Source: Maricaulis alexandrii (lineage in GTDB: Bacteria; Pseudomonadota; Alphaproteobacteria; Caulobacterales; Maricaulaceae). From it: a stretch of 64,000 nt of DNA. The notes beneath the pieces were generated by a model. It searched no databases and was not told where the DNA came from. It saw only the letters and a program-made list of their open reading frames with translations. Location of the stretch: contig NZ_SWKP01000007.1 in the NCBI RefSeq assembly GCF_005871165.1, forward strand, positions 1-64,000, given 5' to 3'. Both the position numbers and the translations under genes were made by a program. Numbering within the stretch: the stretch's first letter is position 1; each line of letters starts with the position of its first letter. Below, piece by piece: positions 24,636-33,287 of this stretch.

Positions 24636-26966
24636 TCAGGTGACACTGCCCTGCCGCACGGGCAGGAGCAGGGTGAAGACAGCACCGGAATCGGGCTCTC
24701 CCCAAGCGGTCAGTTCGCCGGCATGCCGTTCCGCGATCTTGCGGCAGGTCGCCAGTCCGACACCCGTGCCATCGAATTCATCCCGCCCGTGCAAACGCTC
24801 GAACATGCCGAAAATGCGTTCGGCATGGCGCGGCTCGAACCCGACCCCGTTATCCGCCACCGCAATCCGCGCCATGGCGCCGTTCTCACCCACCTCGACA
24901 CTGCCCTCAATGGAAATCGAGGGCTGTACGCCCGGCCGGCGGAATTTCAGGGAATTGGCCACCAGGTTCAGGAAGAGCTGGTGCATCTGACCCGGATCCG
25001 CCTCGATCGCCGGCATCTCCCCGACCCGGATCGTGGCATTCTCCGCCGTGATCCGCGGTTCCAGATCCGACAGGACATCGGCGATCACGGTCGACAGCTC
25101 CACGGGCAGGAAGGAGGTCGTCTTCGAATTGACGCGGGAATAGCTCAACAGGTCATCGATCAGGCGGCGCATTCGCGTGGCGGCATCCACCATGCGTTCC
25201 AGATAGTGCCGGCCCGTATCATCCAGCGCGTCATAGCATTTGTTGTTCAGACGCTCGCCGAAAGCCTGGATCTTGCGCAACGGCTCCTGCAAATCGTGCG
25301 AGGCGGCATAGGCAAATTCCTGGAGTTCGGAGTTGGAGCGTTTGAGCTCCTGCGCATAGCGGCGCAGGGCCAGCTCATCGCGCTTGCGATTGGTGATGTC
25401 GCGAAAGGTGATCACGGCACCGGCCGACTTGTCGGCCGGATCCAGCGGCGAGGACGCCGATTCAATCGGGATGGGTTGTCCGGCCTTGGTCCAGAACACA
25501 TCGCCCTCAGCCGATTCGCCCAGCAGATCGGGGAAGTGGATACCGCATTCCTCGCGTGGATAGATCGATCCGTCGCGGCGCGAATGGTGGACCGTGGCGT
25601 GCATGTCCTTGCCGATCAGCTCGTGCTCCTCATAGCCGAGCATCTGGCAGGCGCGCGGATTGATGAAGGTGACCGTGCCATTGCCATCAATGCCGTAAAT
25701 GCCTTCGGCGGCCGTGTTCAGGATCTGGGACAGGCGCTGGTTGGCGGCCGCCGTGGCCTGGGCCCGGCGCCTTGTGATGGTCCGGTGTGCGCTGAACAGG
25801 ACGGCCAGGAGAATGAAGGACAGGGCCATCGCGACAGCGAAGACGCGCAGCACGGCCCGGGCCTGGTTGGCCCCCGCCAGGGCATCAATGACATCGATTT
25901 CGGTGATCACGCCGATATCGCGGACATCATCCCATCGCCAGGCCCCCATGACGAGCACGCCGCGACTGTCGCGATAGCCGCGCAGATTGTGGCCACGCCC
26001 TTCGGAGATGACGCTGCGGGCCGCCAGGGTCAGCGGCCATTGCGCATAGGGGCGCGACGGGATGGCACCGCGGGTGACGTCGACACCGGGGTCGCGCACC
26101 TCGACATGCAGCATGGAGGGATGTCCCTCCGCCAGCAGGCCGGCATTGATGAATTCCTCGCCATAGCGCGTTTCGGTCAGCAGCCGCCCGGTCCGGTCGA
26201 TGGCATAGGTCTCGCCGGAAACACCGGTCCGGCCGACCCGGAATGTGGCGGCATACTCGCCCAGCGGATCGATCCTCAGCGCGAGATAGCCCAGGCGTTC
26301 CCCGTCCTCGTCACGCACTTCGGCGATCGAGTACATGAGGATTTCCTCGTCGACCTGACCATTCTCTTCCCCGGGGTTCAGGGTGACGAGATCGACGATA
26401 TGCGGGCGGGTCAGCAGGGCGCCGGTGGTGGACAGGCGCTCCAGATTGACCAGGTCCAGCATGAGGGCCGGCTCGGCCAGATCGCTGTTGCGCACCGAAG
26501 CCAGCGTGGTGCCATTGTTGGAAATCAGCAGATAGCCGCGATAGCCGTACTCGGTCAGCCAGGGCCCCAGATTCTCCCGCAGGCGCTGCTGGGCCGGTGC
26601 GGTTTCCAAACTGCCGCGAACCGGAGAGACGGACAATTCCTGCAACGCCGAGACGACGCTCTCATCCTGCGCCCAGACCCGGACATCATTCTCCCGGTCG
26701 CGGGCCCAGTCGTCGAAGCGCTGGATCGTGTTGGACAGGACGGCTTCCAGCGTGGACAGGTTGGTCGAGCGCGCCGAGGCCATCAGCGCGCCTTCGCCGG
26801 CCATCACGGCCAGAGCCACAATCACAATGAAGAAAACGGCGACAAGGCCTGGCAGAACCTGACCGATCCAGCCATCCGTATCCGCCAGACGCTGGAAGGG
26901 CGAACGAGTTGATTCGGCCCCCTCTTCGTCCTGGAGATAGGTGTCGCTCTCTGGCTGGGCGGTCAT
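24636..26966 (-). CDS. Hybrid-sensor histidine kinase with dCache, PAS, HisKA and HATPase domains
   Basis: A 776-residue sensor. TM1 (about residues 33-58) and TM2 (about 370-395) flank a ~310-residue periplasmic domain with double-Cache features (VSGETYAIDRTGRLLTETRY). A PAS domain follows (ILNTAAEGIYGIDGNGTVTF), then the DHp helix with AASHDLQEPLRKI and an ATPase domain with VADNGVGF and GTGVGLATCRKI. It heads the operon with the short kinase and the receiver. ATG at 26966 is used; the frame to 27086 lacks a binding site. The ligand is unknown; Cache domains often bind amino or organic acids. Confidence 0.88.
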   Translation of the reverse strand: MTAQPESDTYLQDEEGAESTRSPFQRLADTDGWIGQVLPGLVAVFFIVIVALAVMAGEGALMASARSTNLSTLEAVLSNTIQRFDDWARDRENDVRVWAQDESVVSALQELSVSPVRGSLETAPAQQRLRENLGPWLTEYGYRGYLLISNNGTTLASVRNSDLAEPALMLDLVNLERLSTTGALLTRPHIVDLVTLNPGEENGQVDEEILMYSIAEVRDEDGERLGYLALRIDPLGEYAATFRVGRTGVSGETYAIDRTGRLLTETRYGEEFINAGLLAEGHPSMLHVEVRDPGVDVTRGAIPSRPYAQWPLTLAARSVISEGRGHNLRGYRDSRGVLVMGAWRWDDVRDIGVITEIDVIDALAGANQARAVLRVFAVAMALSFILLAVLFSAHRTITRRRAQATAAANQRLSQILNTAAEGIYGIDGNGTVTFINPRACQMLGYEEHELIGKDMHATVHHSRRDGSIYPREECGIHFPDLLGESAEGDVFWTKAGQPIPIESASSPLDPADKSAGAVITFRDITNRKRDELALRRYAQELKRSNSELQEFAYAASHDLQEPLRKIQAFGERLNNKCYDALDDTGRHYLERMVDAATRMRRLIDDLLSYSRVNSKTTSFLPVELSTVIADVLSDLEPRITAENATIRVGEMPAIEADPGQMHQLFLNLVANSLKFRRPGVQPSISIEGSVEVGENGAMARIAVADNGVGFEPRHAERIFGMFERLHGRDEFDGTGVGLATCRKIAERHAGELTAWGEPDSGAVFTLLLPVRQGSVT

Positions 26967-27188
26967 TCCAATCGACTCTGCGGCCTCCCCGGCGTTGTAT
27001 CCTAGCGATTTTGTTGCACGTGTCGCGCAATCTCGCCACATCCGCGGCGAAAAAGTGCCGATTTGCTTCAGATCGGGTTCAGCCACCCTTGCCTAGTTTC
27101 GACAGCGTGCGCCCCGCGGTGTATCGGTCCGGGCGTCGGCATAACCCTCGCTTTGCACGGGTTCGGGCCGGTACACCGCACCTTTCAC

Positions 27189-27656
27189 CTACCAGACAGA
27201 CGCCGAATCCCCCGAGCGGAACTCGTCCAGCCGCCGCCGTGTGGCTGGAGTGACATCGTCGGGCAGCCGGTCCGGGTCGAACCAGTCGACCGCCTCGATC
27301 TCCCCGTCATGATCACACTCACAGGCCTGCCAGTGCTCGGCGACATAGACGAGGACATGATCGCCGCGAAAGCGCGGCTCGTTGGAATAGATGCCCTGCA
27401 ACCGTACCGGACCGGTCAGATCAACCCCGCACTCCTCCTGCAATTCGCGCCGCAGCGAGAGCTCAGCCGGTTCCCCGCGCTCCACGCCGCCGCCCGGCAG
27501 GTGCCAGCCGGGAACATAGGTATGCTTGACGAGGACCACACGACCATCGCCACGCAGGACGATGCCACGAACGCCCAGCGTCATGCCCCGCGTCATCCGC
27601 CACCAGGTCTGCAAAAGCGGACGGACCAACGGCTCGAAACGCCGCTTCCAGCTCAT
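27189..27656 (-). CDS. Nudix hydrolase
   Basis: A 155-residue protein with an intact Nudix box, starting GGGVERGEPAELSL and ending REL-QEE-CGV, so the Mg2+-binding Glu residues are present. The substrate is a nucleoside diphosphate derivative of unknown identity. It sits alone, divergent from the miniprotein/exchanger genes. It is unrelated to the NadQ-like NUDIX-fold repressor, which lacks this box. Confidence 0.88.
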   Translation of the reverse strand: MSWKRRFEPLVRPLLQTWWRMTRGMTLGVRGIVLRGDGRVVLVKHTYVPGWHLPGGGVERGEPAELSLRRELQEECGVDLTGPVRLQGIYSNEPRFRGDHVLVYVAEHWQACECDHDGEIEAVDWFDPDRLPDDVTPATRRRLDEFRSGDSASVW

Positions 27657-27734
27657 GCCGCAAACCCCGCTAGCCAGTGTCGGATGAGCGCGCTATGTAC
27701 GGGGTCAGTACACGACATTGTGGGAAGGTTTCGC

Positions 27735-27815
27735 ATGTTTGCTCTGGTTGCCATCGGCGGCGTCGCCGTCATTTTCGGTCTGCTCAACCTTATCGAATAC
27801 CGTCGCCTCGACTAG
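27735..27815 (+). CDS. 26-residue membrane miniprotein
   Basis: A tiny frame encodes 26 residues consisting of one helix (FALVAIGGVAVIFGLLNLI) and a charged tail (EYRRLD). GGGAAGG lies six bases before the ATG, an excellent ribosome binding site for such a short frame. It ends 23 bp before the Na/Ca exchanger ATG. A small regulatory partner for the exchanger is possible but unproven. An imperfect palindrome (TGTAC-N7-GTACA, 27696-27712) lies upstream. Confidence 0.6.
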   Translation: MFALVAIGGVAVIFGLLNLIEYRRLD

Positions 27816-27838
27816 TCCGCGAGCCGTAGGTTCCTGAC

Positions 27839-28828
27839 ATGGCTGCTCCCGTTTTCATCGGCCTCATCCTGGGTGGGATCGTCGTCCTCTTGTTTGGCGG
27901 CGATTTGCTCGTGCGTGGCGGGGCGGCCCTGGCGCGGATCTGGAAACTGCCACCGCTCTTGGTCGGCCTGACGATCATTGCCTTCGGCACGTCGGCCCCG
28001 GAACTCGTGGTGTCCATCCAGTCCGCCCTGTCCGGCGCGCCCGGCCTCGCCCTGGGCAATATCGTCGGCTCCAATATCGCCAATTTCCTCCTGATCCTGG
28101 GACTTCCCGCGATTTTCGGGGCCATTGCGACGACCACGCCCGGCGTGCGGCGCAATGCGATCTTCGCCCTGGTCGCAGCGATCATCCTGGTCGTGGTCAG
28201 TTGGGGCGATCACACGATCACCCTGGTGGAAAGCGTGATCCTGTTCGCCCTGATCATCGGCTATGTGAGCCTGCTGGGCATCCTCGCCCAACGCGAGAAA
28301 GACGATCCCAGCCTTGCCGAACTGACCGATCTGGAACAGATGGACGGCCTGCCCAAGAGCCTGGGCAAGAGCGTTTTGACGGTCATTGTCGGTCTGGTCG
28401 CCCTGCCCGTCGGTGCGCAGATGATTGTCGTCGGGGGCACGGAAGCCGCCGCCACGCTGGGCGTGGACGAAGCCATTATCGGCCTGACCGCCGTGGCCTT
28501 CGGCACCTCCTTGCCGGAACTGGCCACCGTCGTGATGGCCTCGGTCCGCCGGCAGGCGGAAATGGCGATCGGCAATGTTCTGGGCTCGAACATCTTCAAC
28601 GTCTTTGCCGTCGGCGGCGCGACCGGTCTGGCTGCGTCCATGGCGGGGCATGACCTGCCGGTTCCCGAAGGTTTCTTCGGCCTGGATTTCTGGGTCATGC
28701 TGGGTGCCAGTGTCGCGATTGCCGGCATCATCCTGGCCAAGCAGCCGATCAACCGCCTGTTCGGCCTCATCCTGTTCGGCGCCTATCTGGCCTATATTGC
28801 GGTCCTCGCCCGCGGCGTGATGGGCTAG
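27839..28828 (+). CDS. CaCA-family sodium/calcium exchanger (YrbG-like)
   Basis: A 329-residue inner-membrane antiporter with about ten helices. The two inverted alpha repeats are explicit: GTSAPELVVS with GNIVGSNIANF in the first half, and GTSLPELATVV with GNVLGSNIFNV in the second. These carry the ion-binding Glu residues. The gene directly follows the miniprotein and converges with the DUF4197 gene, overlapping by 4 bp. Confidence 0.93.
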   Translation: MAAPVFIGLILGGIVVLLFGGDLLVRGGAALARIWKLPPLLVGLTIIAFGTSAPELVVSIQSALSGAPGLALGNIVGSNIANFLLILGLPAIFGAIATTTPGVRRNAIFALVAAIILVVVSWGDHTITLVESVILFALIIGYVSLLGILAQREKDDPSLAELTDLEQMDGLPKSLGKSVLTVIVGLVALPVGAQMIVVGGTEAAATLGVDEAIIGLTAVAFGTSLPELATVVMASVRRQAEMAIGNVLGSNIFNVFAVGGATGLAASMAGHDLPVPEGFFGLDFWVMLGASVAIAGIILAKQPINRLFGLILFGAYLAYIAVLARGVMG

Positions 28829-29538
28829 CCGAAGACGCGGCGCAGGATGTCCGTGGTCCGGTTGACCGGGTCCCGGCGAATTGCCCGCTCTTCCTCTCCG
28901 ACATAGTGAAACACACCGGACAGGGTGCGCCGCGACGCATCATCCGTCAGCTGCTCCGACAGGGAGCGCCCGCCCGACCGGCTGCGCATGAGCCCGCCGA
29001 GAAAACCGCCCTGATTATTGAGGCGCTGCTCGATCGGCTGCAGCGTGCGATAGGCGCCCGATGATTCCAGCGTCTGCTCCATGCGGGGACGCACCAGGGC
29101 GTAAAGCGAATCCGAGGTGCGGCGCTCCAGATAGTCCGTCGCGGACCGGTCTCCGCCGCGCACAATCCCCAGCGCATCCTGCAGGCTGATCGATTGGACC
29201 GCATCGAGGAAGATGGACTGCACGGCCGGCATGACGGCTTCGGCCGCGCGGTTGATGGACAGCTCCAGATCGTCCAACTGACCGGCCAGACCGACCCGGC
29301 GCAGCATGGATTGCACGTCGCGGACCCGCGACGGCAGCGGAATTCGAACCTGCGGGTCCCCGAAGAAACCGTCGCGCTGGCCCAGCTGGTTGGTGGCCAG
29401 TCGGGCCGCCTGGCGCAGGGCGGCCCGCACCCCGTCGGCAGCCTGGCGCTCTGTCAGCCCCCATTGGGCCGCCTGTGCGGCCGGTGACAGGGACAGGCCA
29501 AGGCCGGCGAGTGAAAGCAGAACAGTGCGACGATGCAT
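28825..29538 (-). CDS. Secreted DUF4197 protein
   Basis: A 237-residue protein with a basic signal peptide of Tat-like or Sec character (MHRRTVLLSLAGLGLSLSPA). The mature helical part contains FFGDPQVRIPLP, DAVQSISLQDALGI and GVFHYVGEEERAIRRDP, hallmarks of DUF4197. Family function is unknown; members are periplasmic. Length is normal. Confidence 0.85.
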   Translation of the reverse strand: MHRRTVLLSLAGLGLSLSPAAQAAQWGLTERQAADGVRAALRQAARLATNQLGQRDGFFGDPQVRIPLPSRVRDVQSMLRRVGLAGQLDDLELSINRAAEAVMPAVQSIFLDAVQSISLQDALGIVRGGDRSATDYLERRTSDSLYALVRPRMEQTLESSGAYRTLQPIEQRLNNQGGFLGGLMRSRSGGRSLSEQLTDDASRRTLSGVFHYVGEEERAIRRDPVNRTTDILRRVFG

Positions 29539-29690
29539 GATGAAACCCCGATGATTTGAGCCGAGTTTGGCACAAGCCCCGCCCCCGGCAAACGGCCTTG
29601 CCCGGACACGGGACGATCCCGGCCCGTGTCCCGGCGACAGACCGGCAAAGTGGGACTAGGATGCGCCTCAAACAGGATCAGGGGGATAAG

Positions 29691-30887
29691 ATGGCTTCAC
29701 CAAGACTGGACCGTTTCGTGTCCATCGATGCGCTGCGAGGCATCGCCGTGCTGGGCATTCTGATGATGAATGTGCAGGGCTTCGCCATGTCGCCCTTCGC
29801 CTATGACGACCCCACCATGCAAATGGATCTGACCGGCGCCAATCTCTCGGTCTGGGCCTTCGCCCACACCTTCTTCGCCTTCAAATTCATCACGATCTTC
29901 TCCGCCCTGTTCGGTGCGGGCATCATCCTGATGGCCGGCGAAGGTGAGGATACCGGCCGGCACTATCCGCGCATGGTCTGGCTGCTCGTGATCGGCCTGA
30001 TCCACGCCTATCTGATCTGGTGGGGTGACATCCTCGTCACTTACGCGCTGCTCGGCATGCTGGCCGTGAAGGCCCGCCGCCTGAATCCCCGCCCCCTGGT
30101 CATCTGGGGCCTGGTCCTGATCGGGGTCAGCGGGGTGATCATGGTCGGCGGAGCCTATGTCGGTGCCATGTTCGGTGGCGGTGAAGGTGCCGCCGAGCAG
30201 GAAGCCATGATGGCCAGTTGGCTCGACCAGTCCACGGCAGCCTACCAGGCCGGCTATCTCAACCGCCTGCCCTGGAACATGGGCTTTGCCCTGATGGGCC
30301 AGACGGTCGGCATGATCATGCTGGGCGCCCGCACGCTGGGCCTGATGTTCATCGGTATGGCGCTGATGAAATCGGGCTTCCTGTCGGCCAGCTGGTCGAT
30401 GACGCGCTATGCCGTGCTCGCCGCTGTCGGCCTCGCCCTGGGCTGGTGGATGAACCACATGTCGACGACCGCGCTGATCGCCGGCGAGTTCGGCCTTCAA
30501 GCCGTCGCGGATGGCAATACCTGGTCCTATTTCGGCAGCCTGATCCTGGCCTTCGGCTATGCCTCCACCGTCATGCTGATCTCGAAGATCGGCGTGTTCA
30601 GCCTGATCGTGAACCTCTTCGCCGCGACCGGGCGGATGGCCTTCACGAACTATCTGACCCAGAGCCTGATCATGACCTACATCTTCGTCGGCACGCCCGG
30701 TCTGGGCCTGTTCGCGACGGTTGAACGGGTCGACCAGGCCAAGCTGGTCCTGCTGGTCTGGGCGCTGCAACTGGTCTGGTCGCCGATCTGGCTGCACTTC
30801 TTCCGCTTCGGTCCGCTGGAATGGGTCTGGCGCACGCTGACCTATGGCCAGGCGCAACCGCTGCTGAAAGGGAAAACGGCCGCCTGA
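29691..30887 (+). CDS. DUF418 (YeiB-like) membrane protein
   Basis: A 398-residue membrane protein with about ten helices. The N-terminal SIDALRGIAVLGILMMNVQG is the family signature, with YLIWWGDILVTYALLGM and a C-terminal DUF418 part (GRMAFTNYLTQSLIMTY). Function of YeiB-like proteins is not established. ATG at 29691 follows AGGGGGAT; upstream ATGs lack sites. The hairpin repeat copy B begins just 11 bp after its stop. Confidence 0.88.
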   Translation: MASPRLDRFVSIDALRGIAVLGILMMNVQGFAMSPFAYDDPTMQMDLTGANLSVWAFAHTFFAFKFITIFSALFGAGIILMAGEGEDTGRHYPRMVWLLVIGLIHAYLIWWGDILVTYALLGMLAVKARRLNPRPLVIWGLVLIGVSGVIMVGGAYVGAMFGGGEGAAEQEAMMASWLDQSTAAYQAGYLNRLPWNMGFALMGQTVGMIMLGARTLGLMFIGMALMKSGFLSASWSMTRYAVLAAVGLALGWWMNHMSTTALIAGEFGLQAVADGNTWSYFGSLILAFGYASTVMLISKIGVFSLIVNLFAATGRMAFTNYLTQSLIMTYIFVGTPGLGLFATVERVDQAKLVLLVWALQLVWSPIWLHFFRFGPLEWVWRTLTYGQAQPLLKGKTAA

Positions 30888-30898
30888 GCCACACCAAC

Positions 30899-31008
30899 AG
30901 CGCCACGCGCTTTCACGCTGGCGATATGAGGAGTGCGGGACGCCTTCCGGCATCGTCGCTAATGAATTTGTGTGTGACACCGAAAGGCGTCCCGCACACG
31001 GAGATTTC
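30899..31008 (-). repeat. Dispersed ~110-bp hairpin repeat, copy B
   Basis: The stem GTGCGGGACGCCTTCCGG (30933-30950) pairs with 30980-30997 at 17 of 18 positions around a 29-nt loop. Read on the minus strand it matches copy A (82-191) in the flanks AAATCTCCG and CTCATAtCGCCAG...GTGGCGCT. It follows the DUF418 stop directly and might help end that transcript, though no T-run is present. Confidence 0.75.
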
Positions 31009-31296
31009 CTCCCGCCTCTCGACGGGTATTCAAGACCGGGTGGGTACAGGTTCCAACCCTTGGAACCAGCGGACCCCCTCGATAGCCGCTCCTTCCTTCC
31101 GGTGGTCAGCCCGGATGTCCGAAACGCTCCGCTAACTCATCACCCCCGACCTGACCGGGCCGGGCCTCGAGTGGTGAAGAGGCTTGAGAAGTATGGGGCT
31201 GGAGAAGGGGGTGGGGATAAGTTGGGCCGAGACGGCATCCCCTCTTTCCTGAAAAAGGGTAGCCGGCATGCGCCGGGAGCGCGGGACAACCGCCTG
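31009..31296. other. Intergenic stretch beyond repeat copy B
   Basis: Between the repeat and the LysR stop I find no gene. A perfect short inverted repeat GGTTCCAA-CCC-TTGGAACC lies at 31049-31067 and a run rich in G and A follows (31190-31260). The two flanking genes converge on it, so termination is the likely use. Confidence 0.5.
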
Positions 31297-32190
31297 TCAT
31301 GTCAGATTACGCGCCCAGGATTTCATGAGATGCTCGATGAAAACCAGCCGCACGGGTGATTTGGTTTTCTGGGCGGGCCAGACCGCATGTAGTTCGATAG
31401 GCGGGACCTGCCAGCCCGGCGCTGCCTCAACGAGGCGGCCCTCACCCAAAGCCGCATGAACACGATGCGCGGGCGGCGTGGCCAATCCCATGCCTGCCAG
31501 GGCAAGCTCGATCATGGCCTCTATACTGCCGGCAATGATCGCATCCCGCGTCTCGATCTCGACCGGATCCCCTGCCGGATTCACCAAAGAACGCCGCGAT
31601 GACATGGCCGCGAGCCGGATCCATGGCTGGTGATGCCAATCGGCCTCCAATGCCTCGCTGGAACCGGCTACCAACAAATCTGGTGAACAGACAAGGACAC
31701 GCCGGATCTGTCCGAGCCGCCGGGTTCCCTGCGTACTGTTCTCCAGACGGCCAGCCCGGATCGCCAGGTCAAATCGGTCCCGGATCAGGTCCCGGGCCGT
31801 GTCACTGGCATCCAGGTCAAAGCGGACATCGGGGTGCGTGTTCCTGAAGGCTGCAACGGCCTCCCCGAAACCGGACCCCATGACCGCCGACGTAACCGTG
31901 ACTCGAAACCGGCCCTGCAGGCGCCCCGACGGGCGCTGAACCTGCTGGGTTATCGTCTCGGCCTCCGCCAGGACGGCAAGAGCACCGGGCAGGATGTTCT
32001 CCCCCAACGGGGTCAAGGAAATATGGCGCGTAGACCGGTTGAGCAGGGGGGCCCCCATGTGCCGTTCCAGCTCATTGATGTGATAGCTCACGGTGGAAGG
32101 CGACAGACCCAGCCGACCAGCGGCGCCGCGGAATGAGCCCGCCTCCATCACGGCGGCAAACGTTGCGAGCGATTTCAGGGCATCCAACAT
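31297..32190 (-). CDS. LysR-family transcriptional regulator
   Basis: A 297-residue regulator with an N-terminal winged helix-turn-helix (LATFAAVMEAGSFRGAAGRL, then SPSTVSYHINELERHMG) and a periplasmic-binding-protein-like effector domain. It is divergent from a LysE-type exporter, a standard LysR/LysE pairing in which the regulator controls amino-acid export. ATG at 32190 starts the conserved HTH; the frame to 32229 adds a non-conserved extension. Confidence 0.92.
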   Translation of the reverse strand: MLDALKSLATFAAVMEAGSFRGAAGRLGLSPSTVSYHINELERHMGAPLLNRSTRHISLTPLGENILPGALAVLAEAETITQQVQRPSGRLQGRFRVTVTSAVMGSGFGEAVAAFRNTHPDVRFDLDASDTARDLIRDRFDLAIRAGRLENSTQGTRRLGQIRRVLVCSPDLLVAGSSEALEADWHHQPWIRLAAMSSRRSLVNPAGDPVEIETRDAIIAGSIEAMIELALAGMGLATPPAHRVHAALGEGRLVEAAPGWQVPPIELHAVWPAQKTKSPVRLVFIEHLMKSWARNLT

Positions 32191-32192
32191 TG

Positions 32193-32207
32193 TTCGAATA
32201 TATCGAA
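32193..32207. promoter_or_regulatory. Candidate LysR binding box
   Basis: TTCGA-ATATA-TCGAA, a perfect 5+5+5 inverted repeat with the LysR T-N11-A pattern, lies just upstream of the regulator ATG in the 89-bp divergent region. A half-like TATCGAAC follows at 32232-32239. Both fit autoregulation and control of the exporter. Confidence 0.55.
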
Positions 32208-32279
32208 TTATGAAAACGTAATCACCCATATTATCGAACTAGATTCTGTCGGGCACAGTTGCGGGACAAGGAGAGACCC

Positions 32280-32885
32280 ATGCCCATTCTGATCCCGATG
32301 GCCCTGTTTGCCCTCACCCTCTCGATTTCACCGGGACCGGTGAACATGCTGACCCTCTCCGCCGGCGTGCATCACGGCGTGAGGCGCTCCTTTCCCTTCA
32401 TCCTGGGCGCGAGCATCGGCTTCACAGCACTTCTGGTTATGGTCGGCTTGTCGGCGCAAGTACTGGCAGGGCTCAATCCAATCTGGCTAAAGGCTCTGGG
32501 CCTGATCGGTGCCGCCATCATCGTCTATTTCGGCTACCGGATCGCCACAGCTCCGCCCCGGTTCGATGCAGCGGCGACACCAGACTTGCCCCGATTTTCC
32601 CAGGGGGCCCTCTTGCAGGCCGCCAATCCCAAGGCCTGGGCCGCCTGTCTGGCTGCTGTTTCCCTGTTCGAACTGGCTGGGGCCCCGGCAAGGCTGGCGG
32701 TTTTTGTCGGCCTGTATTTCGTGATCTGCCTGATTGGCGTGGGCAGCTGGGCCTTACTCGGACAGGGAATCCGCCGCTTTCTCAGCAATCCTGTACGAAT
32801 GCGGCTCTTCAACGGCCTGGTCGGCGGGACGCTGATTTTACTGGCCGGGTTGATGGCCGCCGACTCGCTCCTGCAATTGCCCTGA
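32280..32885 (+). CDS. LysE/RhtB-family exporter
   Basis: A 201-residue inner-membrane protein with about six helices. The start LFALTLSISPGPVNMLTLSA carries the family SPGP motif, and AANPKAWAA is the second conserved stretch. Such proteins export amino acids or derivatives. AAGGAGAG precedes the ATG. Substrate unknown. Confidence 0.9.
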   Translation: MPILIPMALFALTLSISPGPVNMLTLSAGVHHGVRRSFPFILGASIGFTALLVMVGLSAQVLAGLNPIWLKALGLIGAAIIVYFGYRIATAPPRFDAAATPDLPRFSQGALLQAANPKAWAACLAAVSLFELAGAPARLAVFVGLYFVICLIGVGSWALLGQGIRRFLSNPVRMRLFNGLVGGTLILLAGLMAADSLLQLP

Positions 32886-33287
32886 TCAGCGCTTCATCCG
32901 GAAGCGCGTCAGGCCGACGGCTTCGGCGTCGGCGTAGGCGTCGATCTTGCGGGTGGTGACCTGGGCGGCGGAAACGGCCTTGGGCTCCAGGGCGAGGTCG
33001 AGGATGGTGCCACAGAGGGTTTCCTGCAGGTCGAACTGTTTGTCCTCCAGCGCCTTGATGCCGTGCAGGATGTAGTCGTAATCGACCACGGTGGCGATAT
33101 CGTCCGTGCCGCACCAGGCCTTGGAGACGACCGTCACCACGTCCACCAGGACGCGCTGTTTCACGCCGCGCTCATAGTCATGGATGCCGATCTCGACATC
33201 CAGTTTCACGCCTTCCAGCCGGTAGACGAAAGCGTCTTCGCCGGTGGCATTGACCAGCGCGTTCTCGATGACCTGATCCAGTCTCAC
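32886..33287 (-). CDS. folB: Dihydroneopterin aldolase
   Basis: A 133-residue FolB-like protein: VKLDVEIGIHDYERGVKQ at the active-site strand (Tyr/Glu region), then VDYDYILHGI and the conserved C-terminal KPKAV-type strand (LEPKAVSAAQVTTRKI). It cleaves dihydroneopterin in folate synthesis. GTG start overlaps the stop of the upstream SDR gene as GTGA, so they are coupled and probably act on pteridines together. Confidence 0.85.
   Translation of the reverse strand: MRLDQVIENALVNATGEDAFVYRLEGVKLDVEIGIHDYERGVKQRVLVDVVTVVSKAWCGTDDIATVVDYDYILHGIKALEDKQFDLQETLCGTILDLALEPKAVSAAQVTTRKIDAYADAEAVGLTRFRMKR

Noticed and set aside
24723-26912. 729-codon frame opposite the dCache-PAS kinase
   Set aside because: The kinase on the other strand has clear domains and motifs; this frame shows none.
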